From: Sphingomonadales bacterium | GTDB taxonomy: Bacteria; Pseudomonadota; Alphaproteobacteria; Sphingomonadales; Sphingomonadaceae | NCBI GenBank assembly: GCA_018067055.1 | Contig: JAGPVK010000305.1 | Coordinates: 1-12,411 of the forward strand | Direction: 5' to 3' | Length of the DNA stretch: 12,411 bases | In this document: positions 1 through 6,720 of the stretch, piece after piece | Numbering within the stretch: position 1 is the stretch's first letter | How the letters are laid out: each line of letters opens with the position of its first letter | Program-made: the position numbers and the translations under genes | Notes under the pieces: generated by a model | The model's database searches: none | What the model saw: only the letters and a program-made list of their open reading frames with translations | Told to the model about the DNA's origin: nothing

Positions 1-102
1 ATCGGCCATGTCCAGTGAACAGGCGTTGAGCCGTTCCGGCTTGTTGAGCGTGATGGTTGCCACCTGATCGGCGATGTCAAACTTGATGTTTTCGAATTCC
101 AT
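1..102 (-). CDS. Enoyl-CoA hydratase/isomerase (crotonase) family protein, N-terminal fragment
   Basis: Only the first 34 codons are present; the gene continues past the left edge. The visible protein begins MEFENIKFDI and contains ITLNKPERLNA at about residues 17-27. That is the usual opening of crotonase-fold proteins: a first beta strand, then a substrate-side N-K/R-P-E-R-x-N-A loop. Such enzymes hydrate, isomerise or hydrolyse acyl-CoA thioesters, but the catalytic and oxyanion residues lie outside the window, so the exact reaction cannot be named. The ATG at 102-100 is preceded by an AAAGGA ribosome binding site 7 bases upstream. It lies 81 bases downstream of mce on the same strand, with a palindromic repeat between them. 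Membership of the propionate/acyl-CoA operon is inferred from order and strand. Family assignment is fairly sure; specific function is not. Confidence 0.8.
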   Translation of the reverse strand, partial: MEFENIKFDIADQVATITLNKPERLNACSLDMAD

Positions 103-124
103 ATTTGGTCCTTTTGAACTGAAA

Positions 125-174
125 CGTAATCCTGAACTTGTTTCAGGAGGTCCTGAAACAAGTTCAGGATGACG
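125..174. repeat. Long near-perfect palindromic repeat (CCTGAACTTGTTTCAGG family)
   Basis: Two arms (125-148 and 151-174) are inverted copies of each other over 24 bases with a single mismatch, separated by only GG. The inner 20 bases (129-148 and 151-170) match perfectly. The outer ends read CGTAAT on the left and ATGACG on the right. It fills most of the 81-base gap between the mce stop and the start of the downstream crotonase gene, so it would form a very stable hairpin in an operon transcript. I recognise CCTGAACTTGTTTCAGG as a sequence dispersed in many sphingomonad genomes; that is recall, not a search. There is no T-run after the hairpin on the minus strand, so it is not a typical intrinsic terminator. 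It may affect mRNA stability or be a non-autonomous mobile element. Confidence 0.85.
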
Positions 175-183
175 ATCCTATGA

Positions 184-618
184 TTAATGCCCTTTGGGCG
201 TTTCCATGATTTCGGTTAGCATCCCGCCCATATCCTTGGGATGCACAAAAAAGATAAGCGTGCCATGTGCACCGATGCGGGGTTCACCAAGCACTCGCTT
301 GCCCATCGCTTCGAATTCCTCCTTGGCGGCATGAATATCCGGCACTTCGAAACATATATGGTGCTGTCCGCCGAGCGGGTTTTTGGTGAGAAAGCCGAAT
401 ATCGGACTGTCTTCGCCGAGCGGCTCGATCAGTTCGATCTGGGTGCCGTTGGTTGGCCCTTCGGCCGGGGTGTCGACGAAACAGACCTTCACACCCTGCG
501 CAGGCAGATCGAACGGTTCGCCAATCGATGTAGCGCCCATGACATCGCGCCAATGGGCGATGCTGTCGGGAATCGATGGCGTCACCACGCCGATATGGTT
601 CAGTCTACCCAGTTTCAT
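184..618 (-). CDS. mce: Methylmalonyl-CoA epimerase (VOC superfamily)
   Basis: 144 residues, normal for the family. It interconverts (2S)- and (2R)-methylmalonyl-CoA in the cytoplasm, linking propionyl-CoA carboxylase to methylmalonyl-CoA mutase. Two beta-alpha-beta-beta-beta VOC modules are visible: LNHIGVVTPS (about residues 6-15) opens the first and GGQHHICFEV (83-92) the second. The expected four metal ligands fit by position: H8, Q60 (in TQIELIEP), one of H86/H87, and E136 (in LTEIMETP). Their spacing matches the characterised Propionibacterium enzyme. The ATG at 618 has GGAG about 8 bases upstream. It lies downstream of pccB and a DUF808 gene on the same strand, which fits propionate or odd-chain/branched-chain degradation. 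Both flanking gaps contain palindromic repeats of different families. A generic glyoxalase/dioxygenase is the only real alternative and is less likely given the residues and neighbours. Confidence 0.95.
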   Translation of the reverse strand: MKLGRLNHIGVVTPSIPDSIAHWRDVMGATSIGEPFDLPAQGVKVCFVDTPAEGPTNGTQIELIEPLGEDSPIFGFLTKNPLGGQHHICFEVPDIHAAKEEFEAMGKRVLGEPRIGAHGTLIFFVHPKDMGGMLTEIMETPKGH

Positions 619-634
619 TCCATTTCTCCGTTGC

Positions 635-717
635 CGTCATTGCGAGCGCAGCGAAGCAATCCAGGGCGTCGCTTGCCGCTCTGGATTGCTTCGTCGCTGT
701 CGCTCCTCGCAATGACG
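635..717. repeat. Interrupted palindromic repeat (CGTCATTGCGAG...AAGCAATCCAG family)
   Basis: An imperfect inverted repeat. The left arm has blocks CGTCATTGCGAG (635-646) and AAGCAATCCAG (654-664). The right arm carries their exact complements at 706-717 and 681-691, with unequal linkers (7 versus 14 bases) and a 16-base loop. The ends are CGTCAT and ATGACG. It occupies most of the 123-base gap between the DUF808 stop and the mce start and would fold into a long bulged hairpin in either transcript. The CGTCATTGCGAG/AAGCAATCC sequence is one I recall as a dispersed intergenic repeat in many bacteria, including sphingomonads. It has no coding capacity, so it is either a small non-autonomous element or a REP-like structure. 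It differs from the repeat at 125-174 apart from the shared terminal hexamer. Confidence 0.85.
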
Positions 718-741
718 AAATGATCATTCATATCCATTGTT

Positions 742-1686
742 TCAGTGCCCCTCTCCATGCGGCATGAATCGGTGCGCCAGCGGCGCTATCCCGGCTCCCA
801 CCAGCACGCCGAGTATCCCCGACAAAAGCGCAAAGGCTATCCCGCCGACCATCAACTTTGCTGAGGCCGGGAACAGGCCAAGCAGTGGATGCGACAGCCA
901 GTCGATCAGATGTTCCGGCCCGTGCCAGCCCAGCGCCGCCAGATTGTGGACCAGCAATCCGCCACCGACCCAGGCCATGGCCAGCGTGCCGATGATCGAC
1001 AAGGCGGCGAGCAGTTTCGGCATCAGCCGGACCAGACTGCAGCCGAAGCTTCTCAACACGCCATCATTATTCTGCGCGATATGCAGGCCGATGTCATCCA
1101 TCTTCACGATCAGCGCGACCGCGCCGTAGACGGCGACGGTGATCACGATGCCGATGATCGCCAAGATGATCGCTTGTTCCCACCAGACCTGATTGGTCAG
1201 TTCCGACAGGGCAATGGCCATGATCTCGCCGGACAGGATCAGGTCGGTGCGGATCGCGCCCGAAACCATATCTTCCTCGCGGCCAGGCCCTTCGATAATC
1301 GCTGGCTGGTCATGTTTTGTGGACTCGTCGACATGGAAAAGCTCGAGCACTTTTTCGGCGGCCTCGTAACAGAGGAACAAACCGCCGAAAATCAGGATGA
1401 TCGGTATCAAAAAGGGCGCAAATTGCCCCAAAAGCACCGCTGCCGGTAGCAAAAACACCAGCTTGTTCTTGAACGACCCCTTGGTGATTTTCCAGATCAT
1501 CGGCAATTCGCGCGACGGATCGAAACCGGTCACATAGGTCGGCGTAACCGCCGCGTCATCAATCACCACGCCGGCCGACTTGGTGCCGGCCTTGGTCGCG
1601 GCGAGCCCAATATCGTCAACCGATGCGGCTGCGACTTTCGCAATGGCCGCGACGTCGTCGAGGAGGGCTACTAGGCCTGTTGGCAT
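742..1686 (-). CDS. DUF808 family inner-membrane protein (YedI-like)
   Basis: 314 residues, close to the usual size of DUF808 proteins such as E. coli YedI. The N-terminal signature is clear: GLVALLDDVAAIAK (about 4-17), SAGVVIDDAAV (37-47), then RELPMIWKITKGSFKNKL (59-76) and GGLFLCYEAAEKVLE (101-115). About four hydrophobic segments are visible (roughly 76-105, 170-194, 224-250, 268-302), so it should sit in the inner membrane; no signal peptide is evident. The family has no established biochemical role. Its ATG (1686-1684) shares one base with the TAA of the upstream 121-residue ORF (TAATG), so translation is probably coupled. It lies between pccB and mce on the same strand, but nothing in the protein resembles a known acyl-CoA or propionate transporter. 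Family call is confident; function is unknown. Confidence 0.88.
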   Translation of the reverse strand: MPTGLVALLDDVAAIAKVAAASVDDIGLAATKAGTKSAGVVIDDAAVTPTYVTGFDPSRELPMIWKITKGSFKNKLVFLLPAAVLLGQFAPFLIPIILIFGGLFLCYEAAEKVLELFHVDESTKHDQPAIIEGPGREEDMVSGAIRTDLILSGEIMAIALSELTNQVWWEQAIILAIIGIVITVAVYGAVALIVKMDDIGLHIAQNNDGVLRSFGCSLVRLMPKLLAALSIIGTLAMAWVGGGLLVHNLAALGWHGPEHLIDWLSHPLLGLFPASAKLMVGGIAFALLSGILGVLVGAGIAPLAHRFMPHGEGH

Positions 1687-2051
1687 TACTGTCTCTTTTC
1701 CCCGCTGGTTTTGAACTCTGCTCGTACCGAATCAATCACGGTATCGTATGCCTTGCTCCATAGTTGCCGGCCTTCGACATTATCTTTAAGCACCCGGTTC
1801 ATGTTTAATCCGTCCTGTAGCAAGACATGGAAATTAGACTGATGTCCCCATTCAAAATCGCATTCCCGCCATTCTTTTATGAACTGTTGTCGCCATTGAA
1901 GCGGATGCTCTGTTGCAAGAGATTTAATCGCTGAATCTTCATTTTCATAAAATACCGATTGGTCTTCATTCCAAACCCAAGAGATACCTTCAAATAGCGT
2001 CGGCCAACGTTCTTCGGCCTCTAATCGTAATTCTCGTCGACGTCGGCTCAC
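1686..2051 (-). CDS. Hypothetical protein, AT-rich and Trp-rich, coupled to pccB
   Basis: 121 residues; I do not recognise the family. It starts at GTG, which overlaps the pccB stop as GTGA, and its TAA overlaps the next ATG by one base. It is therefore probably translated by coupling and is unlikely to be a chance frame. It opens with an Arg-rich stretch ([14 protein letters not shown], about 3-16), has seven tryptophans (16, 25, 27, 53, 61, 68, 98), many acidic and basic residues, and a single Cys (C64). There is no hydrophobic segment or signal peptide, so a small soluble cytoplasmic protein is expected. Base composition differs from its neighbours: by hand count about 44% G+C over 1741-2040, against roughly 60% in sampled pccB lines. 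That suggests later acquisition or relaxed selection. No catalytic motif is visible and no function is proposed. Confidence 0.75.
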   Translation of the reverse strand: MSRRRRELRLEAEERWPTLFEGISWVWNEDQSVFYENEDSAIKSLATEHPLQWRQQFIKEWRECDFEWGHQSNFHVLLQDGLNMNRVLKDNVEGRQLWSKAYDTVIDSVRAEFKTSGEKRQ

Positions 2052-3574
2052 AACGGAATATTATCATGCTTCTTCCACGGGTTCTCCAGCTGCTTGTTCC
2101 GCAGTTTCCGTAATCCCAAAGCCACCCGACGCCGGGTCGAATGCGGCAGGATCACTTCGTCGATAAAGCCTTTTTGCGCCGCGATAAACGGGTTGGCAAA
2201 ACGCGCTTCATATTGCGCCGTACGCTCGGCAATTTCTTCCGGCGTCTTGCCGCGGAAAATGATCTCCACCGCGCCCTTTGCGCCCATCACGGCGATTTCG
2301 GCGGTCGGCCAGGCATAGTTGAGATCGCCGCGCAGATGCTTGGACGCCATCACGTCATAAGCGCCGCCATAGGCCTTGCGGGTGATGATGGTGATTTTCG
2401 GCACGGTCGCTTCGGCATAGGCAAACAGCAGCTTCGCGCCATGTTTGATGATGCCGTTATGCTCCTGTGAGGTGCCGGGCAGAAAGCCGGGAACATCAAC
2501 CAGAGTGACAATCGGAATGTTGAATGCATCGCAATAGCGGACAAAGCGCGCCGCTTTCTTGGACGCGTTGATATCCAGGCAACCGGCGAGCACCATCGGC
2601 TGGTTGGCGACGACACCGACGGTCGAGCCTTCCATCCGGCCAAAGCCGCAGATGATATTGCCGGCATGGGCCGGCTGGACCTCAAAGAAATCGCCTTCAT
2701 CAACCATCTTGCGGATGACTTCGTGCATGTCATAAGGCTGGTTGGCGTTATCCGGGATCAATGTGTCGAGGCTTTCCTCGAGCCGGTCCCACGGATCGGC
2801 GGTGGGCCGTTCGGGTACTTCTTCGCGGTTGGAAAGCGGCATGAAGTCGATGAAGTCGCGTGCTGCGAGCAACGCCTCGATGTCATTTTCATAAGCGACA
2901 TCGGCGACGCTGGTCTTGGTCGTATGCGTTACCGCGCCGCCCAGTTCTTCCTGCGTAACAATCTCGTTGGTCACGGTCTTGACCACATCGGGGCCGGTGA
3001 CGAACATATAGCTGCTGTCCTTCACCATGAAGATGAAGTCGGTCATCGCTGGCGAATAGACCGCACCGCCAGCGCAGGGTCCCATGATCAGGCTGAGCTG
3101 CGGCACCACACCGCTGGCCAGAACATTGCGTTGAAACACGTCGGCATAACCGCCCAGCGAGGCGACGCCTTCCTGAATCCGCGCACCGCCACTATCATTG
3201 ATGCCGATCACCGGAGCGCCAACCTTCATCGCATTGTCGAGCACCTTGCAGATTTTCTCGGCATGGCGCTCGGATAGCGACCCGCCAAAGACGGTGAAGT
3301 CCTGGGAGAAGACAAAAACCAGGCGGCCGTTGATCGTTCCGGAGCCGGTAACGACACCGTCACCGGGAATATGCTGCTCGTCCATCCCGAAATCGACGCA
3401 ATTATGTTCGACATACATGTCGATTTCTTCAAACGAATCTTCGTCGAGCAGGATATCGATCCGCTCGCGTGCGGTCAGCTTGCCCTTGGCGTGCTGGCTA
3501 TCGATCCGCTTTTGCCCGCCGCCGAGCATGGCTTCGGCGCGCTTGGCTTCTAATTGTGCGATTATGTCTGACAT
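2048..3574 (-). CDS. pccB: Propionyl-CoA carboxylase, beta (carboxyltransferase) subunit
   Basis: 508 residues, the normal length for PccB-type acyl-CoA carboxyltransferases. It moves the carboxyl group from carboxybiotin, carried on the alpha subunit, to propionyl-CoA, giving (S)-methylmalonyl-CoA. Two crotonase-like halves are visible. The N-terminal half carries [14 protein letters not shown] (31-44), [14 protein letters not shown] (89-102), [12 protein letters not shown] (125-136) and the oxyanion loop [16 protein letters not shown] (165-180). The C-terminal half carries [13 protein letters not shown] (360-372), the second oxyanion loop [12 protein letters not shown] (398-409) and [18 protein letters not shown] (418-435). 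The ATG at 3574 follows a GGGGGA ribosome binding site. The biotin-carboxylase partner is not in the window. Propionyl-CoA specificity over acetyl- or methylcrotonyl-CoA rests on overall likeness to PccB and on mce downstream. A 9-bp inverted repeat in the leader reaches the ribosome binding site. Confidence 0.95.
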   Translation of the reverse strand: MSDIIAQLEAKRAEAMLGGGQKRIDSQHAKGKLTARERIDILLDEDSFEEIDMYVEHNCVDFGMDEQHIPGDGVVTGSGTINGRLVFVFSQDFTVFGGSLSERHAEKICKVLDNAMKVGAPVIGINDSGGARIQEGVASLGGYADVFQRNVLASGVVPQLSLIMGPCAGGAVYSPAMTDFIFMVKDSSYMFVTGPDVVKTVTNEIVTQEELGGAVTHTTKTSVADVAYENDIEALLAARDFIDFMPLSNREEVPERPTADPWDRLEESLDTLIPDNANQPYDMHEVIRKMVDEGDFFEVQPAHAGNIICGFGRMEGSTVGVVANQPMVLAGCLDINASKKAARFVRYCDAFNIPIVTLVDVPGFLPGTSQEHNGIIKHGAKLLFAYAEATVPKITIITRKAYGGAYDVMASKHLRGDLNYAWPTAEIAVMGAKGAVEIIFRGKTPEEIAERTAQYEARFANPFIAAQKGFIDEVILPHSTRRRVALGLRKLRNKQLENPWKKHDNIPL

Positions 3575-3581
3575 GCATCCC

Positions 3582-3630
3582 CCGGCTGTGAATCACTTGG
3601 TGCGATAGGCCCTAGCCAATGCACAGCCGG
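3582..3630 (-). promoter_or_regulatory. Inverted repeat in the pccB leader next to the ribosome binding site
   Basis: CCGGCTGTG at 3582-3590 and its exact complement CACAGCCGG at 3622-3630 form a 9-bp stem around a 31-base loop. In the pccB transcript (minus strand) the 3' arm runs directly into the G-run that serves as the Shine-Dalgarno sequence, 7 bases before the ATG. Folding could therefore hinder ribosome access. There is no U-run and I do not recognise a riboswitch class. A regulatory role is inference from geometry only. Confidence 0.35.
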
Positions 3631-3651
3631 TTAGGCAATCGTCAATAGTAA

Positions 3652-3667
3652 TTAATCACGCGATTAA
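3652..3667. promoter_or_regulatory. Palindrome TTAATCACGCGATTAA upstream of pccB, possible operator
   Basis: TTAATC and GATTAA half-sites are separated by ACGC in the 128-base gap between gor (upstream, same strand) and pccB. The site is about 78-93 bases upstream of the pccB start, where a repressor or activator site would be expected. The spacing (TTAA-N8-TTAA) differs by one base from the canonical CtrA arrangement, and the site does not match the TTTGCAAA-type motif I associate with PccR regulators. No convincing -35/-10 pair is visible near it. Low confidence. Confidence 0.25.
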
Positions 3668-3702
3668 ACCTGAGCTATGGCCGAGTATGCCGTAGCGTCA
3701 GC

Positions 3703-5052
3703 CTATTTGAACAGGACGAGCTCCTCGGCCATGCTGGGATGCAGCGCGACCGTATCGTCAAATGCCTGTTTGGTCAGGCCGGCTTTCACCGCAATCGCCG
3801 CTGCCTGCAATATTTCCGGCGCGTCCGGGCCGATCATGTGCAATCCCAATATCTTCTCGGTCGGGTGCTCGACGATCATCTTGTAGAGACTGCGTTCGGC
3901 CCGATCCGCAAACACATTGCGCATCGCCCGGAAATCGGAAGAATAAACTTTGATATTGCCATATTTTTCCCGCGCTTCGCTCTCCGTCAGGCCGACGGAT
4001 GCAATCGGTGGCTGAGAGAATACCGCTGACGGGATGTTGTCATAGTCAACGGTGCGCGGATTGCCGCCGAACACCGTATCGGCAAAGGCCTGGCCTTCGC
4101 GGATCGCGATCGGCGTCAGCTGGACCCGGTCGGTGACATCGCCGACGGCGTAGATACTTTCGACATTGGTCTGGCTATATTCATCGACCATGATTGCGTC
4201 TCTGCCATTGGTCGCAACACCGGCATGTTCCAGCCCCAAACCGTCAACTTTTGGTCGTCTTCCGGTCGCTGCGAGCACAATATCGGCACGAACCGGCACA
4301 TTTTTGCCGTCCATATACACATCAAGCGCGCCATCTTCCCGCTTCTCGATCTTGTCGAAGGAGCAGTTGACCTTGAAACTGATTCCCTTGGCCAGAGATA
4401 TCTGGATCAGCCGGTCGCGCACGCTTTCATCGTAACCGCGCAGGATGATGTCGGAGCGGTTCACCACCGTAACATCGCTACCTAACCCATTGAATATACC
4501 AGCAAATTCATTGGCAATATAGCCACCGCCGGCAATGATGATATTTTCGGGCAGCTTCTCCAGATGAAACATGTCGTTGGAAGTCGACATCAGTTCGCTA
4601 CCCGGAAAATCCGCCACAGCCGGCCAGGCACCAACCGCGATCAAGATATATTTCGCGGTCACCGTCTTGCCGCCCGCCAGTTTGATCTCATGCGGTCCAG
4701 TCAGCTCTGCGCGCTCGAGAATGATCTCAACCCCATGATTTTTAAGGGTTTCGGTATAGGCATTGTTGAGCCGGTCGACGTCCTTGAGGACATGGTCGCG
4801 CAATCTGGCCCAGTCAAATTTGGCATTGTCCCAGGTCCAGCCAAAATTCTTGCCATCTTCCAGCTCTTCCGAGAAATGCGAGCCGTAAACCAGCAGCTTT
4901 TTCGGGACGCAGCCGCGAATGACGCAGGTGCCACCAACCCGATATTCCTCGGCCACAGCAACTTTTGCACCATAGGATGCCGAAACCCGGGCGGCACGTG
5001 TTCCGCCGGAACCTGCTCCGATAACGAACAGGTCATAATCAAATTCAGCCAT
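3703..5052 (-). CDS. gor: Glutathione-disulfide reductase
   Basis: 449 residues from the chosen start, a standard length. This FAD-dependent cytoplasmic enzyme reduces GSSG to 2 GSH with NADPH. In order it shows the FAD dinucleotide fold GAGSGGTRAAR (12-22), the redox disulfide GGTCVIRGCVPKK (C43/C48), the NADPH fold GGGYIANEFAG followed by VNRSDIILRG with two arginines suited to the 2'-phosphate, the second FAD motif IYAVGDVTDR, and the C-terminal HPSMAEE with catalytic H438 and E443. The frame stays open to an ATG at 5079, but that would overlap pgi. The ATG at 5052 gives the family-typical opening MAEFDYDLFVIGAG and has AAGGA about 9 bases upstream. It begins 16 bases after the pgi stop, so the two are probably one transcript. 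Glutathione rather than trypanothione or mycothione reductase is inferred from overall pattern and lineage. Confidence 0.93.
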   Translation of the reverse strand: MAEFDYDLFVIGAGSGGTRAARVSASYGAKVAVAEEYRVGGTCVIRGCVPKKLLVYGSHFSEELEDGKNFGWTWDNAKFDWARLRDHVLKDVDRLNNAYTETLKNHGVEIILERAELTGPHEIKLAGGKTVTAKYILIAVGAWPAVADFPGSELMSTSNDMFHLEKLPENIIIAGGGYIANEFAGIFNGLGSDVTVVNRSDIILRGYDESVRDRLIQISLAKGISFKVNCSFDKIEKREDGALDVYMDGKNVPVRADIVLAATGRRPKVDGLGLEHAGVATNGRDAIMVDEYSQTNVESIYAVGDVTDRVQLTPIAIREGQAFADTVFGGNPRTVDYDNIPSAVFSQPPIASVGLTESEAREKYGNIKVYSSDFRAMRNVFADRAERSLYKMIVEHPTEKILGLHMIGPDAPEILQAAAIAVKAGLTKQAFDDTVALHPSMAEELVLFK

Positions 5053-5068
5053 CTGTAATTCCTTGTTG

Positions 5069-6568
5069 TCAGGCTCCAAAGGCCCGCCTTTTCAATTCTT
5101 CGGTCGATGCGTCCAATCGGTTACCATCCTCGGCCGCCAGCTTGTTCGCCATTTGCTTGCCAAGCTCGACGCCAAATTGATCGAATGGATTGATATTCAG
5201 CAAAACCGCATTCACAAAAGTACGATGCTCGTAAAAAGCCAGCAGCGCACCCAGTGAACATGCTTCCAATTCTTCCAGTAATATGGTGACCGATGGCCTG
5301 TCACCCTGATAGTTTCGATGACTGTCATCGGATTTTTTGCCCGCCATCAATGCCGCGCCCTGAGCGAAGCAGTTTAGCAGCAGGCCATTATGATGGGCCG
5401 GGCTCAAGGAATCGCCCGGTTCGATGACCGCGAGAAACTCGACCGGCACCAGATGGCTGCCCTGATGGAGCAGCTGGAAAACGGCGTGCTGCGCATCGGT
5501 TCCGACACCGCCCCAGACGATCGGGCTCGAATTAAGCGACAGCGGTTCACCGTCGATCGTCACGGACTTGCCGTTGCTCTCCATCTCCAGTTGCTGGAGA
5601 TAGTCGGGAAGCAGGCCCAGGCGTTCGTCATAAGCGAACACGGCTCTGGTTTCACATCCGCGAACCTGAGCATAATATTGATCGGCAAAGGCCGCGAGTA
5701 CTGGAATATTCTGGTCCCACGCAGCCGCTTGAAAATGCTCGTCCATATCGGCAGCGCCAGCCAGTAAATCAGCAAACACATCATGGCCCAGCGCGAGAGC
5801 AACGCTAAACCCGATCGAGGACCATAAGGAATAGCGTCCGCCAACAGTCTCGGAAAATGGCAATATTCGAGTCTCATCGATACCCCATTGTACAGCCTGT
5901 TCCGGATCTGCTGTAAGCGCGACGACTTGCCCCAGCGGATCGACAACCCCCTGCTCCCGCATCCAGTCGAGTACCGATTGTGCGTTCAGCAAGGTTTCTG
6001 CGGTGGTGAATGTCTTTGAGGCAATGACCAGCAGCGTCTTTTCAGCTGTGAAACGCTCCAATACCGGCTCAAGCGCGGTGCCGTCGATATTCGACACGAC
6101 CGCCAGTTCATATTTTTCATCTCCAAGCTTCAGCGCCTGATGCAGCATTTTCGGACCCAGCGCCGAGCCGCCGATGCCAAGATGAATGATCTGGGTGAAT
6201 TCGCCGAGAGCACCAGAGTCGATAATTTCGATCAGACTTTTCATGCGCCGGTGCAGAGCGCGAGCATTGTCGACACTCGCCGGATCGCCAGTGCCGCGTT
6301 CAGCGCAATGTTCTGCTGCCCGACCTTCGCTGATATTGACTGGCTCGCCCGATAACAGCGCGTTCATTTTACCTGACAGTCCGACATCACCGGCAAGTTC
6401 TTGAAAGGCCTGGATCGCCTGTCGATTCAGATGTGTTTTCGACAAGTCAAAATAAATACCCGACTGCTCCAGGCCCAGATATTTCAACCGATCGGCATCT
6501 TCCTCGAACAGCTGGTTTAGCGATACCTGCGGAATCGCCTTGATCGTCCGCCAATGGTCTGAAGTCAT
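5069..6568 (-). CDS. pgi: Glucose-6-phosphate isomerase
   Basis: 499 residues from the chosen ATG. It interconverts glucose-6-phosphate and fructose-6-phosphate in the cytoplasm. Both classical signatures are present: VGGRYSLWSSIGFSVAL (around residue 242-258) and PFDQFGVELGK (461-471). Expected catalytic positions are R245 (GGRYS), E330 (in MESNGK), H368 (in QLLHQGSH) and K471. The sugar-phosphate loops HLGIGGSALGP and SKTFTTAET are also clear. The frame is open to an ATG at 6649, but those extra 27 residues (including MRHDCPADRAEPVNG) look non-homologous and would run into the divergent promoter region. The ATG at 6568 is preceded by GGATGA. It is shorter than the roughly 550-residue E. coli enzyme, as expected for the alphaproteobacterial form. 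gor follows 16 bases later. Confidence 0.93.
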   Translation of the reverse strand: MTSDHWRTIKAIPQVSLNQLFEEDADRLKYLGLEQSGIYFDLSKTHLNRQAIQAFQELAGDVGLSGKMNALLSGEPVNISEGRAAEHCAERGTGDPASVDNARALHRRMKSLIEIIDSGALGEFTQIIHLGIGGSALGPKMLHQALKLGDEKYELAVVSNIDGTALEPVLERFTAEKTLLVIASKTFTTAETLLNAQSVLDWMREQGVVDPLGQVVALTADPEQAVQWGIDETRILPFSETVGGRYSLWSSIGFSVALALGHDVFADLLAGAADMDEHFQAAAWDQNIPVLAAFADQYYAQVRGCETRAVFAYDERLGLLPDYLQQLEMESNGKSVTIDGEPLSLNSSPIVWGGVGTDAQHAVFQLLHQGSHLVPVEFLAVIEPGDSLSPAHHNGLLLNCFAQGAALMAGKKSDDSHRNYQGDRPSVTILLEELEACSLGALLAFYEHRTFVNAVLLNINPFDQFGVELGKQMANKLAAEDGNRLDASTEELKRRAFGA

Positions 6569-6720
6569 TCTATCATCCGATCTTGAAAGTCTGAATTGCG
6601 CGGCCCCGTTGACTGGCTCTGCCCTATCTGCCGGACAGTCGTGTCTCAAGTTGAAAATCGCCGCGATCAGGAGTTAGCAAGAAATCTTGACGCCAAAGCC
6701 ATTGTCAGCGAAGGGGCGCC
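6569..6720. promoter_or_regulatory. Divergent promoter region between pgi and lepB
   Basis: This 152-base gap separates two outward-facing gene sets and must hold promoters for both. Candidates are weak. Toward lepB, TTGAAA (6651-6656) is followed after 18 bases by TAGCAA (6675-6680), leaving a leader of about 35 bases. Toward pgi, TTGAGA (minus strand, 6649-6644) is followed after 17 bases by TAGGGC (6626-6621). Neither -10 element is good, and no operator or riboswitch is recognised. The lepB ATG has a GAAGGGG ribosome binding site about 5 bases upstream. Confidence 0.4.

Noticed and set aside
125..174. CRISPR repeat or phage attachment site
   Set aside because: One palindrome with a 2-base centre, no regularly spaced copies, no cas genes and no integrase nearby.
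241..723. Plus-strand ORF of 160 codons across mce and the adjacent repeat
   Set aside because: Antisense shadow of mce: its 3' end reads through the dispersed repeat, it resembles no family, and mce on the other strand is clear.
576..767. Plus-strand ORF made largely of the 635-717 repeat
   Set aside because: The sequence is the translated palindromic repeat plus the ends of mce and DUF808, so it is not a gene.
889..1449. Plus-strand 186-codon ORF opposite the DUF808 gene
   Set aside because: Low-complexity, Gln/Asp/His-rich antisense translation of a membrane protein; no ribosome binding site or recognisable domain.
2666..3277. Plus-strand 203-codon ORF opposite pccB
   Set aside because: Antisense frame within a strongly conserved carboxyltransferase gene; long reverse frames are common at this G+C.
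3652..3667. CtrA binding site (TTAA-N7-TTAA)
   Set aside because: The spacing is 8 rather than 7 bases, so it is recorded only as an unassigned palindrome.
6569..6649. N-terminal extension of pgi to the ATG at 6649
   Set aside because: The extra 27 residues do not look like a Pgi N-terminus and would occupy the divergent promoter region; the ATG at 6568 fits better.
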